A stretch of DNA of 64,000 bases from Aureococcus anophagefferens (Eukaryota; Sar; Pelagophyceae; Pelagomonadales; Pelagomonadaceae): NCBI RefSeq assembly GCF_000186865.1, contig NW_008705573.1, forward strand, positions 982,983 through 1,046,982, read 5' to 3'. The position numbers and the translations under genes were made by a program. Shown one piece after another: positions 52,879-62,213 of the stretch; the first letter of the stretch is position 1; each line of letters starts with the position of its first letter. The notes below the pieces were generated by a model, which saw nothing but the letters and a program-made list of their open reading frames with translations, was not told the DNA's origin and did no database searches.

Positions 52879-54569
52879 CTAGGCCTGGGCGAGGTGGACG
52901 ACGACGGCGGTCATGTTGTCCGTGGAGCCGTTGAGGAAGCTCGCGCGGACGAGGGCCTTGGCGGCGTCCTGCTTGTCTTTGATGGCCTTGGCGACGACGG
53001 AGACGGCCTTCTCGTTCGATAGCACGTCCCAGATGCCGTCGCAGGCGAGGATGACGAACCTGTCGTCCGCGTTGAGCCGCTGCTGGACGACCTCGGGCTC
53101 GCCGACGACGACCTTCGTCGGGTGGTACTTGAGCGTGACGTCGCCGATGGACCGCGACAGGGACAGCCCCCCCGGGTAGCAGCGCATGGGGCCTGGGCAG
53201 CAAAAGGGTGCGAAATTCCCAACTTCAAAGGCTCCTCTCTCGGCCGTTTTCCGCTCGTTTCCGCTGATTTTTGGACGAGCGATCATCTCTCGGAGCGCTC
53301 TCGAAGCGTGGGTGCTGTTTCCGAAACGCGCGCGCGCGGAAAACTCACGTTGAAGCGACGTTGAATCACCCTTTTGCTGCCCTGCACGGGGCTGTCGGCG
53401 TTGGCGCCGAAGCAGAAGACGGGGCACGCGGAGCCCGCGGACTTCGCGACGCCGCCCGACGTCGCCTCCTTGAGCGACCGGCCCACGGACCCGCCCAGGT
53501 TCGTGATGCGCTTGTACTCCAACGGGTGCGTCGGCTTGTGGTCGCGGCTCAGCTCGAAGGCCGTCCACTGCTTCGACCGCTCGTTCCGGCGGCCGAGCAC
53601 CGCGCGCGAGTCGCCGACCCAGCCGACGGTCAGCACGCCGTCGACGAGCAGCACGACGACGGCCGTCGTGCCGTCGAACCAGCGCGGCGTCGCCGACAGC
53701 GCCGCGCGCAGGTAGGCCTGCTCCGTGCGCGCCATGCCGAACCGCGTCGCGGCGAGGACGTCGCGGCGGCCCCACGCGGCCGTCGCGGTGATGTTGTCGA
53801 GCATGCGCTGGCCGCAGTACTGGGCCGCCCGGCTCCCCGCGTGGCCGTCGAAGACCCCAAAGTAGGCCCGGCCCGGGTCGTCGTGGATCGACGGGGACAC
53901 GACGTAGACGTCCTCCATCGACGGCCGCCGGCCCTGCTCGCTCGACACCTCGAAGGCCTTGACCTTGAAGAGCTGTTTCTTGCCCGCGTCGGCCGGCGGC
54001 GCGGGCGCCGCGGCCGGCGACGGCGCCGCGGCCGGGGGCGCCGCGGGCGCGCCCGCGGCGGCCTCGAACTCCTCGAGGAGCTTCGCGAGCTCGTCCGTCT
54101 CCTCGCTCGGCGGCTCCGCCGCGGCCTTCTCCGCGGGCGCGGGCGCGGGCGCCGGCGCCTCGGCGGGCGCGGGCGCCTCGGCGGGCGCGGGCGCCTCGGA
54201 GTGCGTGCCCTCCTCCTCGAAGTCGCGCGCGCCGCCCGCGCCGGCCTCGTCGTGCTGGATCGCGTCGTGGAACGCGTCGGTGTCGCACGAGTCCGCGCGG
54301 CTCGGCGGCTCCTCGGGCGCCGGCGTCGGCGACTCGACCTCGCTCAGCGTCGACGACGTCGCGACGTCCTCGGCCGCGGCCGGCGCGGCGGCCTCGGCCG
54401 CCGGCGGCGCCGCGTCGGCCGCCGCGGGCGCGCCCGCCGCCGCCGCGAGGTCCGACGCCGCCTCCGCGAGGGGGTCCGCGGGCTTCGCCTCGCCGCAGAA
54501 CTCGCAGCCGCTTTGGTTCGCCGCCAAATTCTCGAAGCCGCAGGCGGGGCACTCCCAGCCGCCGGCCAT
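52879..54569 (-). CDS. PP2C protein phosphatase with RanBP2-type zinc finger
   Basis: Exons 54569-53393 and 53192-52879, 497 codons. Residues 4-30 are a RanBP2-type zinc finger (WECPACGFENLAANQSGCEFCG). About 150 Ala/Pro/Glu-rich residues follow. The PPM/PP2C domain (about 205-496) has RRPSMEDVYV, FGVFDGHAGSRAA, GTTAVVVLLVDGVL, GDSRAV, SRDHKPTHPLEY, LSLSRSIGDVTLK, ACDGIWDVL and GSTDNMTAVVV, so all metal-binding Asp residues are visible. It should be a Mg/Mn-dependent Ser/Thr phosphatase. The intron is a reverse-orientation family 1 introner. Confidence 0.9.
53193..53384 (+). mobile_element. introner, family 1 copy 7 (reverse orientation, in PP2C)
   Basis: A 192-nt element of the GGGCAGCA variant. 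The duplication in host (minus) sense is GCCCCGTG / GCCCCATG. The intron is 53193-53392, GC donor, core antisense to the host. Splicing gives ADSPMRCYPGGLSLSRS. Confidence 0.92.
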
Positions 54570-54794
54570 CGTTTGCGCTACGGTTACGGCCGTCGGCGCA
54601 CCCCGGGGTCGGTGAACTGCGCTTTCGCGCGTCGCGGGTTGGTCCGCGGGGCTCCGGGGCGCCGAGAGGTGGATTGCCGGGTGGGAACGCCCGGTGTCGA
54701 GCAAGCTGGCGCCCGAGCAGAGCGATATGTCCTCGGGCTCGATATTTTTGGGTAAACATCGCGCGGCGAGCTGGTTGAAGCTCGGCCGGAGACG

Positions 54795-55622
54795 ATGATG
54801 ATGCCGACGCGTCCCACGCTCGCTCTGCTGTTCTGCAGCGCTGCATTCACGACCGCACTAGTGCACCAGTCGCACCACCAAAGGCTGCAGCGACCGATCC
54901 GCGCCGCGGAGGAGCCGACGGGCCTCGGCGTCGAGGCCCCAACCACAACCTATCCCGCCTGCAGCGACGAGGAGGTCATCGAGCTGCTCGACAAGGTGCC
55001 CGTCTTCTCGCTCGCCGACGAGGACGGCAACTCCGCCGTTGTCAACGACGGCGACAGCAAGTGGCTCGAGTTCTACTGCGACCCGGAGCTCGCGGTCATG
55101 CGCAAGAAGCAGTTCGGGCAAGACCAGCTCCGCGTGACCGCGCAGAGCTTGGGCCGCGCGCACGTGGCCTACGCCAAGGCCGGCGAGGGCGACATCCGCG
55201 CGCGCTTCATGGCGGACCCGCGGGAGCTCGCCTCCGCGCGCCAGATCATCCTCCGCGGCTCCGGCGCGGAGGCGGCGGCGTCGGGCAACCTCACGGCGCA
55301 GGAGCTCCTCGACGCCTACAAGCTCGTCGACGCCGACCTGCGCTTCGCGAAACCCTCCGACGTGCCCCTCTTCTCCATCGAGCAGCTCGCGCTCGCGGCC
55401 GGCGACGGCCCGGGCATGCGGCCGTGGTTCTTCAGCATGAAGGACCTCATCGAGCAGTGGCGCAACGCGTGCGAGAGCGACGCGTCCTTCGAGCAGGGCG
55501 AGGTCCAGATCCTGAGCCTCGACGAGATGCTCCGGCTCATGCGCGTCGACGCGCCCACGGACCACCGCGCGCGCATGTTCATCCCGTCCAAGGCCGCGCT
55601 CAAGGCCATCGGCGCGGCCTAG
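54795..55622 (+). CDS. Tic22-like plastid import protein
   Basis: 275 aa. A signal-peptide-like start (LALLFCSAAFTTALVHQ) and basic transit region precede the mature part. VPVFSLADEDGNSAV and later VPLFSIEQLAL, then RPWFFSMKDLIEQWRN and VQILSLDEMLRLM follow the two-fold Tic22 pattern (PVF...; FF-S-x-x-DL; V-x-x-L-x-x-x-L). Tic22 works in the plastid intermembrane space as a chaperone in protein import. Intronless. The call rests on motif pattern, not close similarity. Confidence 0.6.
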   Translation: MMMPTRPTLALLFCSAAFTTALVHQSHHQRLQRPIRAAEEPTGLGVEAPTTTYPACSDEEVIELLDKVPVFSLADEDGNSAVVNDGDSKWLEFYCDPELAVMRKKQFGQDQLRVTAQSLGRAHVAYAKAGEGDIRARFMADPRELASARQIILRGSGAEAAASGNLTAQELLDAYKLVDADLRFAKPSDVPLFSIEQLALAAGDGPGMRPWFFSMKDLIEQWRNACESDASFEQGEVQILSLDEMLRLMRVDAPTDHRARMFIPSKAALKAIGAA

Positions 55623-55734
55623 GGGCGGCCAGGTAAGGACGCCGGCGCCTCGGTTCGGGAGGAGCGCCGCACGGAAAACGCGCAGCGTCCGTGCCTCGTC
55701 GCATACCAGAGAAGCACCCCCTTACGCCCATCCC

Positions 55735-56181
55735 CTATGGGCTCGACTCCATCTTGAGCTCGAGGCTCACGTTCTGGATGAACTGGTCCTTGTCGATGGT
55801 CTTCTGCTGCGGGTTGAGGGGGTGCTTGGGCTCCTCGATGCCCAGCGACTTGAGCGCGTGGTCGTACTGCTGCACGCTGACCTTGCCCGTGTTGTTCGGG
55901 TCGAGCGCCTGGAAGCACGCGCGGACGTCCTGGTCCGTGAAGAAGCTCGCGGACCGGTCCTCCTGCATCTCCTCGAGCGTCTTCAGCAGGAACCTGCGCG
56001 CGGCGACGGCGTCGCGGATCCGCGCGTCCCCCCGAAATTTGCCGCGCGGGCGGCCGCACGCGTTGGGATCCGTCGGCCGCTCGAACATGAGCTTCGTCCC
56101 GAGGTCCCGGAACAGCTGCTTCACGTTGTTCTGCTTCAGGTAGACCTCGGCCTCGGCGCGCGGGTCGCCGATCGTCGCCAT
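55735..56181 (-). CDS. EF-hand protein, EFCAB10-like (RII docking domain)
   Basis: 148 aa. Residues 10-45 (AEVYLKQNNVKQLFRDLGTK then MFERPTDP) match the RIIalpha-type dimerisation/docking domain (YL-x-x-x-x-I/V-x-x-L). Then comes one recognisable calcium-loop-like EF-hand (DVRACFQALDPNNTGKVSVQQYDHALKSLG). The combination and size are those of EFCAB10, a cilium-associated protein. ATG 56181 is chosen because the upstream ATG adds an Arg/Ala stretch. Divergent from the sulfotransferase gene, 125 bp apart. Confidence 0.7.
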   Translation of the reverse strand: MATIGDPRAEAEVYLKQNNVKQLFRDLGTKLMFERPTDPNACGRPRGKFRGDARIRDAVAARRFLLKTLEEMQEDRSASFFTDQDVRACFQALDPNNTGKVSVQQYDHALKSLGIEEPKHPLNPQQKTIDKDQFIQNVSLELKMESSP

Positions 56182-56306
56182 GGCGGCGGGCCGGCGGGCG
56201 GCGGCGCGACCGAGGCGGCGGCGGGCAGCCTGCTGAACAACTCGAGACAACGCAACGACCTGGATTTGGTAAACTTTGTTGAACTCGGAGAGGCGCCGCA
56301 TAAAAA

Positions 56307-57137
56307 ATGGCGGCAGCCCTCCTGGTCGCCGCGGGCTGCGTGCTCGCCGCCGGCGCGGACACGTTCGTCGCCGCGCCGGCGCCGCAGCGCTGCGTCTTCC
56401 ATCTGCACACGCCGAAATGCGCCGGCACCTTCGTGTGGCGCTTCCTCAAGGGCCGCTTCTGCGCCGACGAGGCGCGCATCTGCGGCCGCGACGCGCTGCG
56501 GCCGCCGCCGGCCTGCGCCTGCGTCGTGAACCCCATCACGAAGGACGAGGCCGTCCTCGGCGCCATCCGGCGCGGCGCCTACGCGTTCGCGTCGTCGCAC
56601 TCGCGCGCGCCGTTCAAGTCCTCTACCGCCTGCGCGCTCGCGGTCTGGTTCCGCGAGCCCCTGGCGCGCGTCCGGAGCCACTACGGCTACTTCAAGTACA
56701 AGAAGCACCGGAACCTGACGTCGCTCGCCGACCTCTACAAACGCGGCACGCCGCCGCACTGGGTCTCGAACCAGCAGTGGGCGCTGCTGCTGCCCGCGAA
56801 GAAGGTGAGCGGCTCCCGGGCGCCGAGCGACGGCGAAATCCGCGCCGCGACGCGCGAGGTGACCGGCCTCGCCTTCGTGGGCCTCGTCGAGGACATGGAG
56901 ACGTCGCTGTGCGTCTTCGCGGCCGCGTACCTCCCGGCGCACGCGCGCGACCTCTGCGACCGGGCGACGCACGCGAAGCGGGAGAACGTCGCCGTCGCGG
57001 CCCGGGCGGCGGCCGACGACGCGCGCGAGCGGGACCTCGTCCGCAAGTACAACAGGTACGACGCCGCGCTCTACGACGCCGCGCGCGCGGAGTTCGCGCG
57101 GCGCAAGGAGGTCCACGAGGCCGAGGCGATACGATAG
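56307..57137 (+). CDS. Sulfotransferase-2-family protein (Golgi-type)
   Basis: 276 aa. A signal anchor (MAAALLVAAGCVLAAG) is followed by the 5'-phosphosulfate loop, FHLHTPKCAGTFVWRFL, and the 3'-phosphate motif FREPLARVRSHYGYF. FVGLVEDMETSLCVF is the third conserved block. It would transfer sulfate from PAPS to a glycan in the Golgi lumen; the acceptor is unknown. A short A-rich TAAAAAATGG context surrounds the start codon. Confidence 0.8.
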   Translation: MAAALLVAAGCVLAAGADTFVAAPAPQRCVFHLHTPKCAGTFVWRFLKGRFCADEARICGRDALRPPPACACVVNPITKDEAVLGAIRRGAYAFASSHSRAPFKSSTACALAVWFREPLARVRSHYGYFKYKKHRNLTSLADLYKRGTPPHWVSNQQWALLLPAKKVSGSRAPSDGEIRAATREVTGLAFVGLVEDMETSLCVFAAAYLPAHARDLCDRATHAKRENVAVAARAAADDARERDLVRKYNRYDAALYDAARAEFARRKEVHEAEAIR

Positions 57138-57236
57138 CCCGGTAAGCTGCACGTAGAAAAGCGATAACATAGCCCGCCGGCGGGATACGCTACCCGCCCG
57201 CGCGCGCGGCGCGCGCGCCGCCCGGCGGCGCGCGCC

Positions 57237-57686
57237 TCAGAGGAGGAAGACCCCGAGCGCGGCGAGGACGAGGCCCAGCGCGCCGGCGCTCGTCCGCGCC
57301 GCGCCGTCGACGCCCGAGTCGAAGAGGCCGAGCACGTTGCAGAGGTCGTCGGCGCACGTGGAAGCGCCGCACTTGTCGTTCTTCGCCTGCACATACTGCG
57401 CGCACATGGCCGCCTGGCCCGCGGCGTCGTCGCAGACGGCCTGGGACGCGCAGACGCCGTCGGCGACGGAGAAGGTGCGGCCCTTGATGTTGCAGCACTT
57501 GGCGGCCTCGACCTTGAGGCAGCACGCGTCCTGCCCCGCCGGGCACGTCGTCGCGACGACGTTGTCCGCGTACGTCACGCCGCCGTCGTTGCTGTGCATG
57601 TCGTGGTCGTGGACGCGGCCCTCGTAGCACTGGAGGGCCGCCGCGGGGGCGGCGCAGGCCGCCAGGAGGACCGCGACGAGGCGCAT
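57237..57686 (-). CDS. Ly6/uPAR-like Cys-rich GPI-anchored protein
   Basis: 149 aa: a signal peptide (MRLVAVLLAACAAPAAA), about twelve Cys in a three-finger-like spacing starting LQCYEGRVHD, paired CC motifs, and the diagnostic CADDLCN end, then a small-residue cleavage site and hydrophobic C-terminus (ALGLVLAALGVFLL) without charged residues, typical of GPI anchoring. It is a probable surface protein; ligand unknown. The three-finger assignment rests on Cys pattern only. Confidence 0.6.
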   Translation of the reverse strand: MRLVAVLLAACAAPAAALQCYEGRVHDHDMHSNDGGVTYADNVVATTCPAGQDACCLKVEAAKCCNIKGRTFSVADGVCASQAVCDDAAGQAAMCAQYVQAKNDKCGASTCADDLCNVLGLFDSGVDGAARTSAGALGLVLAALGVFLL

Positions 57687-57975
57687 CGTTTCGGTGCGCT
57701 GGTTTCGCGAATGCCGGGGCGTCGGGTCCCACCTTCGTGCGCTTCTTCGCCTCGAAGCGACGAAAGCGGCTCGACGGTTGGGTTTCGTGCCTCGGTGCCG
57801 GGCGCCGGGCTTCGAGGAGAGGACGAAAGCCCGGGAGAGGGCTGCCCAGCGCGACAGCGCTTGTCGTTTCCCAAGGATGAGATGAAGCAACGAGGCACCC
57901 AAAGTTGATCATGTTGCCGCGAGCTGAGGCAGCAGCTCTCCGCGACGCAGCGGAGTACGTCGTCGTCGCCGCGCC

Positions 57976-58413
57976 ATGCTCGCGGGCCTGCGCGTCGCGG
58001 CGCGCGCCGCGCCGCGCCTTCGCGCGGCGCGCCTCCTGAGCAGCGGGTCCCACAGCGACTTCGAGACCGTGCGCGCCGCCGTCCCCGACACGCCCGCCGG
58101 CGTCAAGGCCATGATCCAGGAGCAGGTCGACGGCAACACGGTCATGCTCTACATGAAGGGCACGCCGGCGCGGCCCCAGTGCGGCTTCAGCCAGCAGGTC
58201 TGCCGCATCCTCCACGCGACGGGCGTCGAGTTCGCGAGCGTGAACGTCCTGGAGGACGACGCGCTCCGCGAGGGCATCAAGGAGTTCTCGGAGTGGCCCA
58301 CGATCCCCCAGCTCTACGTCGGCGGCGAGTTCGTCGGCGGCTGCGACATCGTCACCGAGTCCTTCCAGTCCGGCGAGCTCGACGAGGCCTTCAAGGCCGC
58401 GGGCGCCAAGTGA
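57976..58413 (+). CDS. GRX5: monothiol glutaredoxin (CGFS), mitochondrial Grx5-like
   Basis: 145 aa. The presequence (MLAGLRVAARAAPRLRAARLLSS) is Arg-rich without acids. The glutaredoxin domain has KGTPARPQCGFSQQV with the single-Cys CGFS active site, WPTIPQLYVGGEFVGG (cis-Pro) and GCDIV for glutathione binding. It carries 2Fe-2S clusters from ISCU to target apoproteins. Intronless. Confidence 0.92.
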   Translation: MLAGLRVAARAAPRLRAARLLSSGSHSDFETVRAAVPDTPAGVKAMIQEQVDGNTVMLYMKGTPARPQCGFSQQVCRILHATGVEFASVNVLEDDALREGIKEFSEWPTIPQLYVGGEFVGGCDIVTESFQSGELDEAFKAAGAK

Positions 58414-58560
58414 GCGGCGCGCCGGGAACCTCCGCGGCGTACCACCTCGGACTCGCCTTCACGGGGGTCTACGGTGCTACCGGTGTCGCGGGCGCGGGCG
58501 GTGCGGGGTCTTGTCTGGGGATGCGTGGGGCGGGGCGGCGAGGCCCGGACGCGTCCGGGC

Positions 58561-61139
58561 CTAGGACACGGAGACGGAGAGGTCCAGGGGGGGGAGCTGC
58601 TGGGTGACGTCCTGCGTGGCGATGTCGTAGGCCGCGTCGAAGTCGCCGAGGATGGCCTGCCTCGCCGCCGCGACGCGCATCGCCGCCTTGGACTGCAGTT
58701 CCACGGAGTCGCGCATCGCCTCGACCTCGACCTGCTGCTTGCGCAGTAGCGCGTTGAGCGCGTCGACCTGGCCGTAGAGCAGCTTGATGTGGGTCTGCGT
58801 GTGCTGCGCCTCCTTGTCGGCCTGGCACCGCTTGTGGAGCTGGGCGTACTTGGCCCACGTCTTCCAGCCCATGGACAGGTAGGCCTTGAGCATCATGTTC
58901 AGCACCTTGATCTGCTTGTTGCGCCAGTGGTGGCCCTTCATGGCCTTCTCGTTCCAGGCCTTGAGCGCCAGCAGGCACTGGCGCTTGAACATCTTCGTGA
59001 GCGTCATCGTCAGCTTCCGCCGCTTGTCGTCGCCGAGGTTGTCGAAGAGGTGCTTCGTCTGCGCCAGGCAGATCTTCTCGAGCTCGGCCTCGTAGCGGCC
59101 CGTCTCCGCGCGCTGCTTCTCGACGCGCTCCTGGAGCGCGCGGATGATCTGCTCCGGCGGCATCTGCTCCTCGTAGAAGCACGTCTTCCACTTCTGCCAG
59201 CCCATGTTGAGCTGCATGTTCTCGACCTTGGCGAAGAAGGCCGTCCACGTCTTCTCCTGCGTGACCATGAGCTTCACGGTGAGCTTCCATCGCAGGAAGC
59301 CGCCGTTCTTCATCTCCGGGCCGTTCTTGCTGAAGATGGACACGAGGAAGGACCGCTTCTTCGTGTCGAGCGCCTTTAAAGCCACGTCCGCGAGCTTCTT
59401 CAGTCGCGCGTCCAGCACGGCCTCGGCGTCGTCGTAGGCCGCCTTGGCGACGTCGACCTGCTCGCCCAGGATCACGATCTGGTTCTCGCGGCTCTGGCCG
59501 CCGAACAAGTTGCACGAGCCCGCCCACGTCCGCCACGCCTTGATGTACGCCGCCTTCTCGCGGTCGACGATGATCTTCAGGATCATCTTCGCGAGCTGGA
59601 TGTGCTCCAGGAAGAAGATGCGGTCCTCGTAGTCGTGCATCTCCACGTGCATCTTCTCGATGATGCGCGTCACGTGCTCGACGTTGACGTGGTGGTTCTT
59701 CGCGTTCTCGATCGACGACTCGACGAAGTCGACGTCGCCCAGCTGCTTGCCCGCCTCCGGGTCCGCCGCGGCCTGCTTGACGACGTTGCCGTGGGACTTC
59801 AAATCCTGCGCGCGCACCGTCGGCCGCCGGCCCGAGCTCTGCTTCTGCGCCGCGAGTAAAGGCGAGCTGCCCGAGATGATGACGGACTTCTTGCGGCCGC
59901 GCTGGACGACCTTGGCGTGGGGCACGTGGCCCTGCCAGTGGGACGGCGGCCGATCGTCGCCGCCGTCGTCGCCGGAGCCGCCGCCGCCGAAGCCGTGGCT
60001 CCCGCCGCCGGCGAACGCGTCCGCGGCGTCGCGGAACGAGTCGTGGTGGTCGCGGTCGCCTGGGCAGCAAAAGGGTGATTCAACGTCGCCTCAACGTGCG
60101 TGTGCCGCGCGCGCGCGTTCCAAGAAAAGCATCTACGCGTCGAGATCGCTCCGAGAGATGATCGCTCGTCCAAAAATCAGCCGAAACGAGTGGAAAATGG
60201 CCGAGATCGGAGCCTTTGAAGTTGGGGAATTTCGCTCTCTTGTGCTGCCCTGGCGGTCGCCGCCGCCGCCGTAGCCGCCGCTCGGCCCGCCGCCGGACCC
60301 GCCGCCGCCGCCGTAGGTCGCCACGGGCACGCTGGAGGCGTAGCCGCCGCCGTCGGAGGAGCCCCACGCGCTCCGCGCGGGCTCCTTGACGCGCACGCGC
60401 GGCGGGCTGTCGTCCGCGTCCCGCAGCGTCGTGTTCTGGCCGTCGTCGGAGTCGATGGGCGGCAACAAGCGCGTGGGCATGTTCATGGGGTCGCCGCCCC
60501 CGAAGGCGCTGGACCCGTAGCCGCCCGCGAAGGCGCCCGACTGGTCGAAGCCGCGCGACGGCGACTCGGGCGCCGTCGCGGGCCGCTGGCCGAAGCCGTC
60601 GCCGAGGGCGGGCTTGGACCCGTAGTCGTCGAAGGCGTACATCTGGTCCCGCCGCTGGGCCCCGCGCAGCTTCTCCTCGGCCAGGGAGACGGCCGTCGCG
60701 GTCTGCGAGAGCATGTATTTCACGGGGTTCATCACGGCCATGGGGTCGTTCTGCGGGACCTTGCCCCAGGCCGTCGGCACGCCGTTGAGCAGGTACCTGC
60801 GGATGAGTGCGTCGACGGTACGCGCGGAAGCGCGCGCGAGGGTCGCGGCGCGCGCGCGGCGGCCGGCCGCGCGTCCGGCTTTCGGCCGGCCGCGCGGGCC
60901 CGCGGCGGCCGCGCGGACCGCGGCCGCGCCGCCGCCGCGCGCTGTTCGCGCCCCGCCCCCGCGGCGGCCTCCCGGGACGCCGAAGAGACGCACGGGTTCC
61001 CGAGCGTCGCCACCTCCTGCGACACTCGGAACCGCTGCTCCTTGACCTGCCCTTTGAAGGCCTCCTTGGTCGTATTGAACCACTCCTGCTCCCGCGCGTT
61101 GAGCTGCTTGCGCGTGATCAGCGCGTTGGAGTTCGCCAT
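58561..61139 (-). CDS. coiled-coil protein with Trp-rich helical repeats
   Basis: Three exons: 61139 to about 61000, 60796-60261, and 60059-58561. The exon 1 donor is uncertain; several GT sites fit the phase. Start MANSNALITRKQLNAREQEW. Exon 2 ends in Gly/Ser-rich low-complexity sequence. Exon 3 is highly helical with recurring W-K-x-W motifs (YIKAWRTWAGS, FLRWKLTVKLM, MGWQKWKTCFYEEQ, MGWKTWAKYAQLHKR), recalling Sfi1/centrin-binding repeats, and predicted coiled coils. A basal-body or cytoskeletal role is plausible but not shown. The second intron is a family 1 introner. Confidence 0.65.
60060..60252 (-). mobile_element. introner, family 1 copy 8 (in coiled-coil gene)
   Basis: A 193-nt element of the GGGCAGCA variant with perfect duplication GCGACCGC in host (minus) sense. 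The intron is 60060-60260, GC donor, core in host sense. Splicing gives YGGGGDRDHHDSFRD. Confidence 0.92.
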
Positions 61140-61334
61140 GGCGTCCGGGCGGCCCGAGGCGACGTCCCCGGCCGTCCCACCCGGGCGAAGGAAGCCGCAG
61201 CGGCCCCAATGTACCGGGCTGCCTGCTGAGAGGAGCGCTGCAGTAGTGGATATGTTCACCACGTTGACGAGCAACTTGAATTTAATAAGTTTTAGCGCGG
61301 GTGTCCCGGCTCCGGGCGGAGAGCGTCGTCGACC

Positions 61335-62213
61335 ATGCCCATCGACGTCCACGCGGTCATCGACCCGCAGGACCGCATCAATGAGATCGCGGAAGCGTGG
61401 CAGAAGATGGACGGCGCGGCGGCGCTGCGCACCATCGTCATGCAGGCCCGCGAGGCCAAGGCCGAGGCCGAGTACCGCGTCGTGGAGCTCAAGAACATGC
61501 GCAAGAAGCGCTTCTGGGGCTGCCCCGGCGTGGAGCGGCGCTGGCACCTGCACATGGCGCACGTGCCCCAGTCGCAGGCGAACGGCACCTACGCGCGCCT
61601 CGGCGCGCCCGTAAAGATGGAGAACATGAACCTGCACCGCCACGGGTACCACGGCGGCGGCCCGCCGCTGGACGTGCGCGCGGCGACGGCCCAGCGCTAC
61701 CCGCCGCGGAAGGCGCGGACGCCCTACCCGGACCGCATCAACCAGAGCAGGAGAGCGCAGGTGAGCTACGACTGGTACGGGAGAGGCCACGACACGCCGC
61801 ACGACCCGCGCCGCGCGCTCCGGGGCGTGCCCCGCCACGTCGTCTCGTCGAACTTCTCCTCGAACACGGCGGACCGCTTCGAGAAGACGACGCGGGCCGG
61901 GCCCGACTTCGAGACGTTCCAAGCGGCGCACTCGCGGTCCCAAAAATGGTCGACGACGGGCCGCTTCCGCGACTTCTCTTCTCTAGAACCGAAGCTGTCG
62001 CTGTCGACGCCCGTGGCCGAGGTCGCCCCGAAGAAATCGAGGACGAACCGCGTGAGCCGCGCGGACCTGGACCGCGTCGACCGGGACCCGCTCTACCACC
62101 CGCTCGGGTCCACCGTGGACCGCGGTCGGCCGGACCCGGCGGACCTCTGCGACGAGACGCTCGCCGCCTACCGCGCGACGCTGATCCTCGGCCGGTCGCG
62201 GGCGCCGCCTTAA
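61335..62213 (+). CDS. conserved-looking hypothetical protein
   Basis: 292 aa. An N-terminal helix (RINEIAEAWQKMDGAAALRTIV) is followed by KKRFWGCPGVERRW and many short Arg/Tyr/Pro motifs (YPPRKARTPYPDRINQSRR, FEKTTRAGPDFETF). The extended, basic composition is reminiscent of axonemal microtubule-binding proteins, but I recognise no family. Its stop TAA overlaps the TAA of the convergent AFG1 gene. Confidence 0.6.
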   Translation: MPIDVHAVIDPQDRINEIAEAWQKMDGAAALRTIVMQAREAKAEAEYRVVELKNMRKKRFWGCPGVERRWHLHMAHVPQSQANGTYARLGAPVKMENMNLHRHGYHGGGPPLDVRAATAQRYPPRKARTPYPDRINQSRRAQVSYDWYGRGHDTPHDPRRALRGVPRHVVSSNFSSNTADRFEKTTRAGPDFETFQAAHSRSQKWSTTGRFRDFSSLEPKLSLSTPVAEVAPKKSRTNRVSRADLDRVDRDPLYHPLGSTVDRGRPDPADLCDETLAAYRATLILGRSRAPP

